64,000 bases of DNA from Geodermatophilus africanus (lineage in GTDB: Bacteria; Actinomycetota; Actinomycetes; Mycobacteriales; Geodermatophilaceae): positions 62,001 to 126,000 of the forward strand of contig NZ_FNOT01000012.1 in NCBI RefSeq assembly GCF_900107105.1. The letters are read 5' to 3'. A program made the position numbers and the translations under genes. The notes under the pieces were generated by a model. It was not told the origin of the DNA and searched no databases. It was given only the letters and a program-made list of their open reading frames with translations. Shown piece by piece: positions 38,711 to 47,403 of the stretch; positions within the stretch are counted from its first letter, which is position 1, and every line of letters starts with the position of its first letter.

Positions 38711-38745
<35 letters not shown>

Positions 38746-38778
38746 TCCCGTCCGCCCAGCCCTCGCCGGTCCCCGCCG

Positions 38779-38834
38779 CGCCCCGTCCAGAGGCTCGCCG
38801 CGAACCTGCGAGTGGTGAGCAGGACGGGGTCCTT
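38779..38834 (-). repeat. AAGGACCCC structured repeat
   Basis: A minus-oriented copy directly after the stop of the DUF429 gene. The outer stem pairs GGACCCCGTCC with GGACGGGGC; the inner arm is weaker than in other copies. Confidence 0.8.
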
Positions 38835-38837
38835 TCC

Positions 38838-39506
38838 TCACCAGCAGATGCGCATCGGCCGGCCGCGGGCGTCGGTCGCGCCGTCGCCGAGGCACTCCGC
38901 GGTGCCGTCAGCGATCCGCCGGGCCGACCAGGCAGCAGCGCAGGCGTCGAGGGCGTCGACCGCCGGCACGCGCGGCGGGGCATCGAGCAGCGCAGCGTCG
39001 ACGTCCATGACCCCGCAGAGGGCGGCCAGCCGCCGCGCCATCCCGCGCGCGGTGACCTTGGCGTCCGTGAGCCCGGGGTCGAGCGCCCGGAACGCCAGCT
39101 CGGGGTGCACCTCGACGACGTGCTCGGCCGGTGGCTCGCCGAGGGCTTCGTCGAGTGCCCGGATGGAGCGGACCAGCTGCCAGGCCTGCGCCGACAGCGA
39201 CGTCCCACCCGTGGCGCGGACGGACAGGACGCGCGCCTCGGCGTAGTCCTGGGCTGCGAGCACCGCGCGCACCGGGGCGGGGAACACCGAGCTGCCGGCC
39301 TTCCCCAGCCGGGCCTTGGCGCTCCGGTCGCAGGCTCTGGCTCCGTCGTCGGACAGTCCGATCGGCATGTCTATGCCGACCACCTCGACGTCGGGGACGG
39401 CGAGGACCGCGGTGGCGTCGGCCAGGTCCAGCAGGCGGACCGAACGACCGTCGAGCAGCGCTCCGACCCACCGGCCGCGCCACCCGTCGACACCCAGCAC
39501 CGCCAC
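38838..39506 (-). CDS. DUF429 family protein
   Basis: A 222-residue protein with RNase H-like N-terminal motif MAVLGVDGWRGRWVGALL, then VVGIDMPIGLSDDG with conserved Asp, RSAKARLGKAGSSVFPAPVRAVL, and EVHPELAFRAL. DUF429 proteins are predicted nucleases of unknown role. It is divergent from rpiB with 26 bases between the starts, so both promoters overlap the coding ends or one start lies further in. Confidence 0.88.
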   Translation of the reverse strand: MAVLGVDGWRGRWVGALLDGRSVRLLDLADATAVLAVPDVEVVGIDMPIGLSDDGARACDRSAKARLGKAGSSVFPAPVRAVLAAQDYAEARVLSVRATGGTSLSAQAWQLVRSIRALDEALGEPPAEHVVEVHPELAFRALDPGLTDAKVTARGMARRLAALCGVMDVDAALLDAPPRVPAVDALDACAAAWSARRIADGTAECLGDGATDARGRPMRICW

Positions 39507-39532
39507 CCCGGCAGCCTGTCAGACTCCCCGCC

Positions 39533-40012
39533 ATGCGCGTCTTCGTCGGGACCGACCACGCCGGCCTGGAGTTCAAGGAGCATCTCAAGCAGGCGCTGAC
39601 CGACGCCGGCCACGAGCCGGTCGACTGCGGGGCGGTCGAGTACGACGCGGAGGACGACTACCCGCCGTTCTGCTTCGAGGTCGGCGAGCGGACGGTGACC
39701 GACCCGGGCAGCCTCGGCGTGGTCATTGGCGGCTCGGGCAACGGCGAACAGATCGCGGCCAACAAGGTGCCGGGCGTGCGCGCCGCGCTGGTGTGGAACC
39801 GCTCGACAGCCGAGCTCGCCCGCCAGCACAACGACGCGAACGTGGTCTCGATCGGTGCCCGCCAGCACAGCGTGGAGGAGGCCACCGAGCTGGTGCTGCA
39901 CTTCCTCGCGACGCCCTTCAGCGGCGAGGAGCGGCACGCCCGCCGGATCGGCCTGATCAGCGACTACGAGCGCGACCGGCACCGCCCCGCGGGCGGGTTG
40001 CCCACCAGGTGA
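39533..40012 (+). CDS. rpiB: Ribose-5-phosphate isomerase B
   Basis: A 159-residue RpiB/LacAB isomerase that interconverts ribose 5-phosphate and ribulose 5-phosphate. Signatures are FVGTDHAGLEFKEHL, DYPPFCFEVGE, and IGGSGNGEQIAANKVPGVRAAL, with a catalytic Ser/Thr-Gly loop of the actinobacterial type (Glu rather than Cys nucleophile). It is cytosolic in the pentose phosphate pathway. Confidence 0.94.
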   Translation: MRVFVGTDHAGLEFKEHLKQALTDAGHEPVDCGAVEYDAEDDYPPFCFEVGERTVTDPGSLGVVIGGSGNGEQIAANKVPGVRAALVWNRSTAELARQHNDANVVSIGARQHSVEEATELVLHFLATPFSGEERHARRIGLISDYERDRHRPAGGLPTR

Positions 40013-40039
40013 CGTGGTGGAACGCCCCCCTGCAGGTAT

Positions 40040-40095
40040 AAGGACCCCCTGCCCCCCGCCACTCGCAGGCTCGCGGCGGGACCCTGCAGGGGGCC
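40040..40095 (+). repeat. AAGGACCCC structured repeat
   Basis: A complete copy between convergent rpiB and the acetyltransferase gene. The outer stem pairs GGACCCCCTGC with GCAGGGGGCC and the inner arm pairs CCGCC with GGCGG. It probably serves as a two-way terminator. A stray CCCCCCTGCAGG precedes it. Confidence 0.85.
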
Positions 40096-40114
40096 GTGGG
40101 GCAGCGGGGTCCGC

Positions 40115-41356
40115 TCAGAACTCGTCCGGGCACCACGGCGTGACCGGCCAGCGGAACGCCGTCCCGGCCTGGGTGACCGCGCCCGGGCTGACCTCGGTGA
40201 CCCGCCCGGCCGCCTGCAGCGTCGCCAGCGAGACCCCGCCGAGGTAGGCCGCGCCCAGCGCCTCGACGTCGAGCACGAGGTCGGGGTCGGCGTCGGTCTC
40301 CGAGCAGAACGCGCCGGCCGGGTGGCCGACGAGGGCCCAGCGGCCGTCGTTCCACGGGCAGGACCGGTCGCGCACCTCGAGCACCAGGTTGACCGGAGCC
40401 GGGTAGCGGCGGGCGGCCAGGGCGCGGCCGACGTCGACCAGCCGCACCCACAGCGCGTCGTACTGGTGCACCCGCAGCGCCCGGGGCTCGGCCAGCAGGT
40501 GGCGCAGCGGGTCGTCCGGCGAGGCGGTCGGCGCCCGCATCGTGCGGATGAGGTCCAGCGACAGCAGGAACCGCCACAGCGCCGCGTGCGCCGGCGGGCT
40601 CAGCGCGAGCACCTCCTCGACGACGACGGTGCCGTCGGGCTGGCCGTCGTCCGTCCACGCCGACCGGACGCGGTAGGCGGCGTAGCCGGTCACCGTGCCG
40701 TCGGGCTCGACGTGCCGCAGCAGGCGCCGCTCGGACGCCCCCTGCCGCTGGGTGGGGTCGTCGGCCAGGCCGCGGTCCCACCAGCGGGCGTCGCGGGCGA
40801 GGTTGCCGGGCACCGACCGGCGCACCCGGTCGTGCAGGTTCACGGCGGCCGCGCGGTACTCCTCGACGCCGACCTGCTCGACCCGCCCGTCCCCGAGGTC
40901 GACGTCCGGCCGGAACCGCAGCCGGGCCACGTCGCCGGAGAGGTTGCCGCGCTGGGTGGCCGGCGCGTAGCCGAACCGGCCGTAGATCGAGGACTCCGAG
41001 GCCCACAGCGCCGCGACCGGCTCGCGGCCCTGCTCGTGCAGCTCGGTGAGCTGGCGGTGCATGAGGGCGGTCAGCACGCCGCGGCGGCGGTGGCTGGGCG
41101 CGACGCTCACCCACGTCACGCCCGCGCAGGGGACGACGCCGCCGGGCACGGTCAGCTCCCGGCTGTAGACGCCGGACGTCGCGACCACCCGGTCGCCCTC
41201 CCACAGCCCGAGCGAGCGGTCCAGCTCCGCGTACGGGGGGACGGCGTCGACGAAGGAGGCCGGCGGCTCCTCGGCGAACGCGGTGAACAGGGCCCGGCTG
41301 AACGACGGCCACTCCTCAGCAGTGGCGGGGCGCAGCCGGTCGGCGAAGTCGGTCAC
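40115..41356 (-). CDS. Eis-like GNAT N-acetyltransferase
   Basis: A 413-residue protein with two GNAT-like halves and a sterol-carrier-like C-terminal domain, the layout of the Eis family. The acetyl-CoA loop is VAPSHRRRGVLTALM, preceded by AGVTWVSV; a YGRFGYAPAT segment and a C-terminal Phe carboxylate (PDEF) used in catalysis are present. Mycobacterial Eis acetylates amines including aminoglycosides; this member's substrate is unknown. Confidence 0.9.
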   Translation of the reverse strand: MTDFADRLRPATAEEWPSFSRALFTAFAEEPPASFVDAVPPYAELDRSLGLWEGDRVVATSGVYSRELTVPGGVVPCAGVTWVSVAPSHRRRGVLTALMHRQLTELHEQGREPVAALWASESSIYGRFGYAPATQRGNLSGDVARLRFRPDVDLGDGRVEQVGVEEYRAAAVNLHDRVRRSVPGNLARDARWWDRGLADDPTQRQGASERRLLRHVEPDGTVTGYAAYRVRSAWTDDGQPDGTVVVEEVLALSPPAHAALWRFLLSLDLIRTMRAPTASPDDPLRHLLAEPRALRVHQYDALWVRLVDVGRALAARRYPAPVNLVLEVRDRSCPWNDGRWALVGHPAGAFCSETDADPDLVLDVEALGAAYLGGVSLATLQAAGRVTEVSPGAVTQAGTAFRWPVTPWCPDEF

Positions 41357-41396
41357 CGGAGTTGTCTACCGGCAGCCGGTGACCTCGTGCGACCGG

Positions 41397-42146
41397 TCAC
41401 CGGTCGAGGGCCCGGAGGACGGCGTCGCGCACCGGCCCGCGGTGCGGCCGGCCGTGCCCGGGCAGGAGGACGTCGGCGTCCAGCCCGGCGAGGTGGTCGA
41501 GGGCGGCGCGGGCCCGCTGGGGATCGTGCGAGAACAACTCCGGCAGGAGCTGGGGACCGCGGCGGGCCGAGGTGGGGTGGCCGGTGACCAGCGCGTCGCC
41601 GGTCAGCACGACGCCGGTCCGCGGCAGGGAGAAGGCGGTGTGGCCCGACGTGTGACCGTGGGTCGGGACGGGGACCGGGGCGCCCGGCAGGTCCAGCGCA
41701 CCGCCGGCCGGGAAGGGGAGGACCTCGGGAGCGCGCACGTCGCGCGTCCCGCCGCGGCGCAGGGCGCGCAGGGCCCAGCTCGCCACGCGCGGGCGCCACG
41801 AGTGCGCGAGGACCGTGGGGACCGACACCTGCTCCAGGCGCTCCCGCCGGGCGTGGGGCACCTCAACCGGGTCGGTGTAGGCGGGGACGCCGTGCGCGGC
41901 GGACAGCCGCGGCACCGCACCGAGGTGGTCGGCGTGGGCGTGGGTGACCAGGACGGCGCGGACGTCCTCGACCCGGTGGCCGCTCAGCGCGATGGAGGCC
42001 TCGACGTCGTCGGCGTCGCCCGGGTAGCCGGCGTCGACCAGCGTCAGGTCCCGGCCGTCCTCGAGCAGGTACCAGTTCACGAGGGCACCGCGGACCCAGA
42101 ACACACCGTCGGCCACCCGCACGACGTCGTCCGGTCGCACGGTCAC
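41397..42146 (-). CDS. Metallo-beta-lactamase fold hydrolase
   Basis: A 249-residue MBL-fold enzyme. The metal motif is VTHAHADHLGAV, with further ligands in THGHTSGHTAF, GDALVTG, and LPGHG. No signal peptide, so it is cytosolic, more like a glyoxalase II or lactonase than a beta-lactamase. GTG start. Confidence 0.92.
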   Translation of the reverse strand: MTVRPDDVVRVADGVFWVRGALVNWYLLEDGRDLTLVDAGYPGDADDVEASIALSGHRVEDVRAVLVTHAHADHLGAVPRLSAAHGVPAYTDPVEVPHARRERLEQVSVPTVLAHSWRPRVASWALRALRRGGTRDVRAPEVLPFPAGGALDLPGAPVPVPTHGHTSGHTAFSLPRTGVVLTGDALVTGHPTSARRGPQLLPELFSHDPQRARAALDHLAGLDADVLLPGHGRPHRGPVRDAVLRALDR

Positions 42147-42179
42147 GTCGGCTCCCTCCCGTCCTCCCGCGCGGAGGCG

Positions 42180-42422
42180 TCAGCGGACCACGGTGGCCCC
42201 GGCGGTCAGGGTCCCCGGCGCCACCTCGGTGCGCCCGGCGTCGCGGACGACGGCGTCCATCGCCGCGACCTCGTCCGGCCGCCCGCCGAGCACCACGACC
42301 CGACCGTGCGGGATGCCGAAGGCGGCCAGCGCGGCGTGCACCGCCTGCGCCGCGGCCTTGTGCCGGGACATCGACACGTTCGTGTTGACGAGGATGCGGA
42401 CCTCGGGCCCGTCGGCGTCCAC
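42180..42422 (-). CDS. Short Pth2-like protein
   Basis: An 80-residue protein resembling the peptidyl-tRNA hydrolase 2 family: RILVNTNVSMSRHKAAAQAVHAAL matches the Pth2 pattern of a beta strand followed by a helix with KxxAQxxHA. It is shorter than the usual 115 residues and lacks much of the second half. It may be a minimal form with another role. It lies 33 bases after the MBL gene region and 16 bases upstream of the response regulator's stop, on the same strand. Confidence 0.6.
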   Translation of the reverse strand: MDADGPEVRILVNTNVSMSRHKAAAQAVHAALAAFGIPHGRVVVLGGRPDEVAAMDAVVRDAGRTEVAPGTLTAGATVVR

Positions 42423-42438
42423 GGTGGTGACCTCCCGG

Positions 42439-43086
42439 TCAGCTGCGCAGGTAGGCCAGGGTCGCCATCACCCGGCGGTGCTGGTCCTCGTCCTGGGTGA
42501 GGCCCAGCTTGGCGAAGATCCGCTGGGTGTGCTTCTCGACGGCGCCCTCGGTCACCACCACCCGCCGGGCGATCGCGCCGTTCGAGGAGCCCTCGTCGGC
42601 GATGAGCCCGAGGACCTCGCGCTCCCGCGGTGTCAGCCGGCGCACCGGGTCGTCGGCGCGCCGGCGGGCGAACAGCTGGGCGACCACCTGCGGGTCGAGC
42701 ACGGTGCCTCCGGCCGCGACGCCGGTCAGCGCGGCGAGGAAGGAGTCGAGGTCGGTGACCCGGTCCTTGAGCAGGTAGCCGACCCCGCCCCGGCCGTCGG
42801 CGAGCAGCTCGTCGGCGTAGGCCACCTCGACGTACTGGGAGAGGACCAGCACCGCCGTGCCGGGGACCGCGACCCGGGCCGCCACCGCGGCCCGCAGTCC
42901 CTCGTCGGTGTGGGTCGGGGGCATCCGCACGTCCACCACGGCGACGTCCGGCCGGTGCTCGGCCACGGCACGGACCAGCGAGGGGCCGTCGCCGACGGCG
43001 GCGACCACCGCGCTGCCCTCCTCCTCGAGGAGCCGCACGAGCCCTTCGCGGAGGAGGACCGAGTCGTCGGCGATCACGACCCGCAC
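42439..43086 (-). CDS. NarL/LuxR-type response regulator
   Basis: A 215-residue regulator. The receiver domain (1-125) has acidic DD at VVIADDSVLL, phosphoacceptor Asp in DVAVVDVRMPP, and Lys in GYLLKDRV. The output domain is LTPREREVLGLIADEGSSNGAIA with a LuxR helix-turn-helix. It is coupled to the kinase gene by a 13-base overlap. The GTG start is set by VRVVIADD. Confidence 0.94.
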   Translation of the reverse strand: MRVVIADDSVLLREGLVRLLEEEGSAVVAAVGDGPSLVRAVAEHRPDVAVVDVRMPPTHTDEGLRAAVAARVAVPGTAVLVLSQYVEVAYADELLADGRGGVGYLLKDRVTDLDSFLAALTGVAAGGTVLDPQVVAQLFARRRADDPVRRLTPREREVLGLIADEGSSNGAIARRVVVTEGAVEKHTQRIFAKLGLTQDEDQHRRVMATLAYLRS

Positions 43087-44390
43087 GGCACCTCCGCGAC
43101 CAGGCGGGTGGGGCCTCCGGGCGGGCTGTCGACGGTGAGGACGCCGTCGACCGCGCGCAGCCGGTCCGCCAGCCCGGCCAGGCCGTGCCCGGGCGCGAGC
43201 ACTGCGCCGCCGTGGCCGTCGTCCTCCACGGCGACCCGCAGGGCGGGGCCGGCGGCCACGACGACGACCTCGGCGCGGGTGGCCCCGCTGTGCTTGGCGA
43301 CGTTGGCCAGGGCCTCGCTGATGACGAAGTAGGCGGTGTTCTCCACGACGGGCGCCAGCCGCTCCTGCGGCAGGTCCACGGCCAGTTCCACCGCCACCGG
43401 CGAGCGCGCGGCGACGGCGGCCAGCGCGGCGGCCAGACCGCGGTCGGCCAGCACCGGCGGGGCGATGCCGCGGGAGAGCGCGCGCAGTTCCTCGAGCGCC
43501 TCGTGCGCCAGCGTCGCCGCCTCGTCGAGGGTGGCCTGGGCGGCGGCCGGGTCGCGGTCGAGCTGCCGCTGGGCGCGGGAGAGGTCCATGCCCAGGCGCA
43601 CCAGGTGCTGCTGCGGCCCGTCGTGGATGTCGCGCTCCAGCCGGCGCAGCGCGACCGCCTCGGCGGCGACGGCGGCGTCGCGCCCCTCGGTCAGCCGGCC
43701 GATCTCCGCATGCGCGGCGGCCCGGGAGGTCAGCAGGGCGCGGCCCAGCTGCGCCTGCAGCAGCGCCGCCCCGCGGACGACGAACGGCAGCAGGACGGCG
43801 AAGACGGCGCCGACCAGCGTGTAGGAGAAGATCCGCGACCACGACGACGACTCGAGGCCGAGGAGTTCGAGCAGGTCGGAGTTGTCCGGGTCGGTGGAGG
43901 CGTCCGGCAGCGCCCAGTCCCACAGGCCGTAGGTCAGCCCGCCGAGGGCTCCCGCCCACCAGGTGACCGTCACGACGAACGCCAGGACCGCGAACGGGAA
44001 GCGCAGCAGCCCGTGCAGCGCGTCGAGCCAGCACTGGGGGTCGCGCAGCGGCGCGGTCAGCCGCCGCACCGCGCCGCCCTCGCCGGCGGGCAGGTAGGCC
44101 GGCCGGGGCAGCTCCCGGCCGAGGACGGCGGGCAGCCAGGCGCGCTCGACGCCGGCCAGCCCCCGGGCGGCCAGCAGCGTGCCGGCCAGGACGGCGACGC
44201 CGATCCAGACGACGAGCAGCCCGGCGCCGGCGGACAGCCCCGTCACCACGACGACGAAGGCGGCCACGGCGAGGGGGAGGGCGAGCAGGGAGTAGCCGGT
44301 GTCCACGCCCAGCTGCCGCAGCGGCCCGCGCGGCCGGGTGGGGGGCGCCGGGGCGGGGGCCGGTGGGGGCAGGACGGCGGTGTCGCTCAT
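43074..44390 (-). CDS. Sensor histidine kinase, NarL-type partner
   Basis: A 438-residue membrane kinase. Four or more hydrophobic segments in residues 30-210 form the sensor. The dimerisation motif has the phospho-His in ERDIHDGPQQHLVRLGMDL, then an HATPase domain with ISEALANVAKHSGA, VEDDGHGG and GHGLAGLADRL. A conserved sensor domain of the DUF1707/DUF4131 kind is not recognised; the stimulus is unknown. It is transcribed with its regulator. Confidence 0.93.
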   Translation of the reverse strand: MSDTAVLPPPAPAPAPPTRPRGPLRQLGVDTGYSLLALPLAVAAFVVVVTGLSAGAGLLVVWIGVAVLAGTLLAARGLAGVERAWLPAVLGRELPRPAYLPAGEGGAVRRLTAPLRDPQCWLDALHGLLRFPFAVLAFVVTVTWWAGALGGLTYGLWDWALPDASTDPDNSDLLELLGLESSSWSRIFSYTLVGAVFAVLLPFVVRGAALLQAQLGRALLTSRAAAHAEIGRLTEGRDAAVAAEAVALRRLERDIHDGPQQHLVRLGMDLSRAQRQLDRDPAAAQATLDEAATLAHEALEELRALSRGIAPPVLADRGLAAALAAVAARSPVAVELAVDLPQERLAPVVENTAYFVISEALANVAKHSGATRAEVVVVAAGPALRVAVEDDGHGGAVLAPGHGLAGLADRLRAVDGVLTVDSPPGGPTRLVAEVPCGS

Positions 44391-44610
44391 GCCGTCGAGC
44401 CTGGCCGCGGGAGCGCGCTCGTCCCATCCCGCCAGCCGGTCGATCGGGTGTCGGGCTGGCCCGACAGCACGGGGCTGCTCATCTCGGACGCGATGCTCCC
44501 GAGGTGGTGGGCGCGGTGTCCAGGGCCGGGGCCTCGTAGGGTCGCGGGGAGCCGGGCGCGCCCCGCCGTCGCGCCCCGCGTGACCGTGCGACCGGCGGGG
44601 GGAGGGAGCC

Positions 44611-46251
44611 GTGCGCTCTCGGACGCTGCCGATCGCCCTGACCGCGGCGCTGCTGGCCGGCGGCTGCGGCGCGGCCTCCGGCGAGGAGACCGAGGACGCC
44701 GCCGGGGTGGCGACCTCCGCGCCCGACGCGCGCCTCACCCTCGTCGCCGACGAGGACGCCGTCGCCTCGGCGGCCTCGGCCAGCCGGGCGCTGTTCGACC
44801 GCGCCGACGTCGTCGTCCTGGCCCGGGACGGCGACGCGGCCGGCACGCTGCTGGGCGCCTCGACCGCCACCGGCCTCGGCGTCCCGCTGCTGCTCGAGCC
44901 GGCCGGCGGGGGTCCCGCGGACGCGCTGGGCAGCGAGCTGGAGCGGCTGGGGACCACGACGGTCCTCGCCGTCGGGGCGGCCGAGGGCGGGGGCGATGGC
45001 GGACCCGAGGTGGTCGCCGTCCCCGCCGTGCCGGACGCCGTCGCCGAGGTGACCGGTCTGGAGCTGGGCGAGGCACAGCAGGTGGACGGCGACGGCGCGG
45101 CGGCCGCGGTCGCGGGGCTGGACGCCGAGCAGCCGGCCGCGCTCCAGCCTCCCGGCGCCGAGCCGGCCACCGGCGAGGCGGGGGAGGGCGAGCTCCCCGC
45201 CGTCGAGCGCGCCGAGCCGCTCGAGGACACCGTCGTCGTGACCACCGGCGCCCCGGAGGCGCTGGCCGGCGTGGCCACCGCCCGGGCCGCCGGGGCGCGC
45301 GTGCAGCTGACCGGTGGGGGCACCGACCCGCGCGGGTCGGCCGAGCTGGTCGAGCTCCTCGCCGAGCGGCAGCCCGGGACGGTCGTGGCGCTGGGCGCCG
45401 GGTTCGCCGCCGAGGAGGGGCTGGACTGGAAGCTCGAGACCGCCACCACCGGGCAGCAGCTGCCCGGCGGCGGCCAGCTGCTCTTCCCGGAGCACTTCCT
45501 CGTCGCGCTCTACGGCAGCCCCGGCACCGGCGCGCTCGGCGTCCTCGGCGAGCAGGACCTGCCGGAGTCGATCGAGCGGGCGCAGGCCCACGCGGCCGAC
45601 TACGAGCCGCTGGTGCCGGATGCGACCGTCGTCCCCACTTTCGAGGTCATCGCGACCGTGGCCTCCTCGGTGGCCGGGCCGGACGGCAACTACTCCACCG
45701 AGCTGCCGGTCGAGGAGCTGCGGCCGTGGGTCGAGGCGGCCGGCGAGGCGGGCATGTACGTGGTCATCGACCTGCAGCCCGGCCGCACCGACTTCGTGAC
45801 CCAGGCCGAGCTGTACCGCCCGCTGCTGGAGCTGCCGCACGTCGGCCTGGCGCTGGACCCGGAGTGGCGGCTGGGGCCGAACGAGGTGCACCTGACCCAG
45901 ATCGGCTCGGTGTCCATCGACGAGGTCAACCGGGTGGTCACCTGGCTGGCCGACCTGACACGGGCCGGCGACCTGCCGCAGAAGCTGCTCCTGCTGCACC
46001 AGTTCCGGGTGGACATGATCCCGGACCGGGACCGGCTGGACACCTCCCGCGACGAGCTGGCGCTGATGGTGCACGCCGACGGCCAGGGCGGGCAGGGCGA
46101 CAAGCAGGCCACCTGGCGGACGCTGCGGCAGACCGAGCCGGACGAGGTCGCCTGGGGCTGGAAGAACTTCTACGACGAGGACGTCCCGATGCTCACCCCG
46201 GAGGAGACGGTGGCCGTCGAGCCGCGGCCGAACCTGATCAGCTACCAGTAG
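44611..46251 (+). CDS. Lipoprotein with cell-wall-binding-2-like repeats
   Basis: A 546-residue secreted lipoprotein: signal LPIALTAALLAGGC with a lipobox Cys at 19. Residues 40-270 contain repeated segments such as ADVVVLARDGDAAGTLLGAS and LERLGTTTVLAVGAAEG that resemble cell wall binding repeat 2. Residues 330-546 form a separate domain with YVVIDLQPGRTDFV and VGLALDPEWRLGPNEVH, perhaps a TIM barrel. No catalytic assignment. GTG start preceded by GGAGGGAG. Confidence 0.7.
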   Translation: MRSRTLPIALTAALLAGGCGAASGEETEDAAGVATSAPDARLTLVADEDAVASAASASRALFDRADVVVLARDGDAAGTLLGASTATGLGVPLLLEPAGGGPADALGSELERLGTTTVLAVGAAEGGGDGGPEVVAVPAVPDAVAEVTGLELGEAQQVDGDGAAAAVAGLDAEQPAALQPPGAEPATGEAGEGELPAVERAEPLEDTVVVTTGAPEALAGVATARAAGARVQLTGGGTDPRGSAELVELLAERQPGTVVALGAGFAAEEGLDWKLETATTGQQLPGGGQLLFPEHFLVALYGSPGTGALGVLGEQDLPESIERAQAHAADYEPLVPDATVVPTFEVIATVASSVAGPDGNYSTELPVEELRPWVEAAGEAGMYVVIDLQPGRTDFVTQAELYRPLLELPHVGLALDPEWRLGPNEVHLTQIGSVSIDEVNRVVTWLADLTRAGDLPQKLLLLHQFRVDMIPDRDRLDTSRDELALMVHADGQGGQGDKQATWRTLRQTEPDEVAWGWKNFYDEDVPMLTPEETVAVEPRPNLISYQ

Positions 46252-46316
46252 CGCGGGCCTCCCGTTCCGTCGGTGTCCTGTGGTGAGCTGTCGCGGCCCA
46301 CGCCGGAGGAGGACCC

Positions 46317-47294
46317 GTGACGACCGTGCTGACCGACGAACTCGACCCGCGGCTGCTCGAGCACCGGCGGGAGCTGACCGGCTACTGCTACCGGATGCTC
46401 GGGTCGGCCTTTGACGCCGACGACGCGGTGCAGGAGACGATGGTCCGCGCCTGGCGGGGCCTGGCCGACTTCGAGGGCCGCTCGGCACTGCGCTCCTGGC
46501 TGTACCGGATCGCCACGAACGTCTGCCTCGACCAGCTCTCCGGCCGGCAGCGCCGGGCGCTGCCCATGGACCTCTCCGGCTCGCCGTGGCAGCCGGTCGA
46601 GGCCTCGCTGGCGGTCCGCCGCCCGGGGACGGCGTGGGTGGAGCCGGTGCTCGACCGGCAGGTCGTGGCGGAGGACGCCGACCCCGCCGAGCAGGCCGTG
46701 CAGCGGGAGTCGATCCGGCTGGCCTTCGTCTCCGCGCTGCAGCACCTGCCGCCGCGCCAGCGCGCCGTGCTGCTGCTGCGCGAGGTGCTCCGCTGGCGGG
46801 CCGAGGAGGTCGCGCAGCTGCTCGACACCACCGTGGCGTCGGTCAACAGCGCGCTGCAGCGGGCCCGCGCCACGATGGCCGAGGTCGGCGGCGAGGCCGA
46901 GACCGAGCCGCTGGACGCCGTCCAGCGGGCCCTGCTGGAGCGCTACGTCGACGCCTTCGAGCGCTACGACGTGGAGGGCCTCGTCCAGCTCCTGCACGAG
47001 GACGCCACCCAGCACATGCCGCCGTTCGCCATGTGGCTGCGCGGCCGGGCCGACATCGGCACCTGGATGCGCGGCCCGGGTGCGAAGTGCGAGGGCTCCC
47101 GGCTGCTGCCGACCCTCGCCAACGGCGCGCCGGCGTTCGCGCAGTACCGGCCCCGCCCCGGTGGCGGGCACGAGCCGTGGGCGCTGCACGTACTCGAGGT
47201 GCGCGGCGGCCGGGTCGCGCACATCTCCAGCTTCCTGGACCTGGACAACAACCTGTTCCGCCGGCTCGGGCTGCCCGTCGAGCCGCCCGCCTGA
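46317..47294 (+). CDS. RNA polymerase sigma factor with SnoaL-like C-terminal domain (SigJ/SigG type)
   Basis: A 325-residue ECF factor. Region 2 is [20 protein letters not shown] with [15 protein letters not shown]; region 4 is [17 protein letters not shown] with a helix-turn-helix. A C-terminal SnoaL-like domain (residues 195-320) includes [20 protein letters not shown] and PFAMWLRGR, which in this group regulates activity in place of a separate anti-sigma factor. No cognate regulator is adjacent. Confidence 0.92.
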   Translation: MTTVLTDELDPRLLEHRRELTGYCYRMLGSAFDADDAVQETMVRAWRGLADFEGRSALRSWLYRIATNVCLDQLSGRQRRALPMDLSGSPWQPVEASLAVRRPGTAWVEPVLDRQVVAEDADPAEQAVQRESIRLAFVSALQHLPPRQRAVLLLREVLRWRAEEVAQLLDTTVASVNSALQRARATMAEVGGEAETEPLDAVQRALLERYVDAFERYDVEGLVQLLHEDATQHMPPFAMWLRGRADIGTWMRGPGAKCEGSRLLPTLANGAPAFAQYRPRPGGGHEPWALHVLEVRGGRVAHISSFLDLDNNLFRRLGLPVEPPA

Positions 47295-47296
47295 GG

Positions 47297-47400
47297 AAGG
47301 ACCCCTGGAAGGACCCCCTGCCCCCGCCACTCGCGAGCTCGCGGCGGGACCCTGCAGGGGGCCAGGGAAACCCGCGGCGGGACCTCGCAGGAACCTTCCA
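47297..47400 (+). repeat. Nested AAGGACCCC repeat with extra arm
   Basis: Begins three bases after the sigma-factor stop. A complete inner copy (47309-47363; GGACCCCCTGC with GCAGGGGGCC) sits within an outer piece whose CCCTGG pairs with CCAGGG. A further fragment GCGGCGGGACC and GGAACCTTCC follows. This is the last copy of the family in the window. Confidence 0.75.
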
Positions 47401-47403
47401 GGC

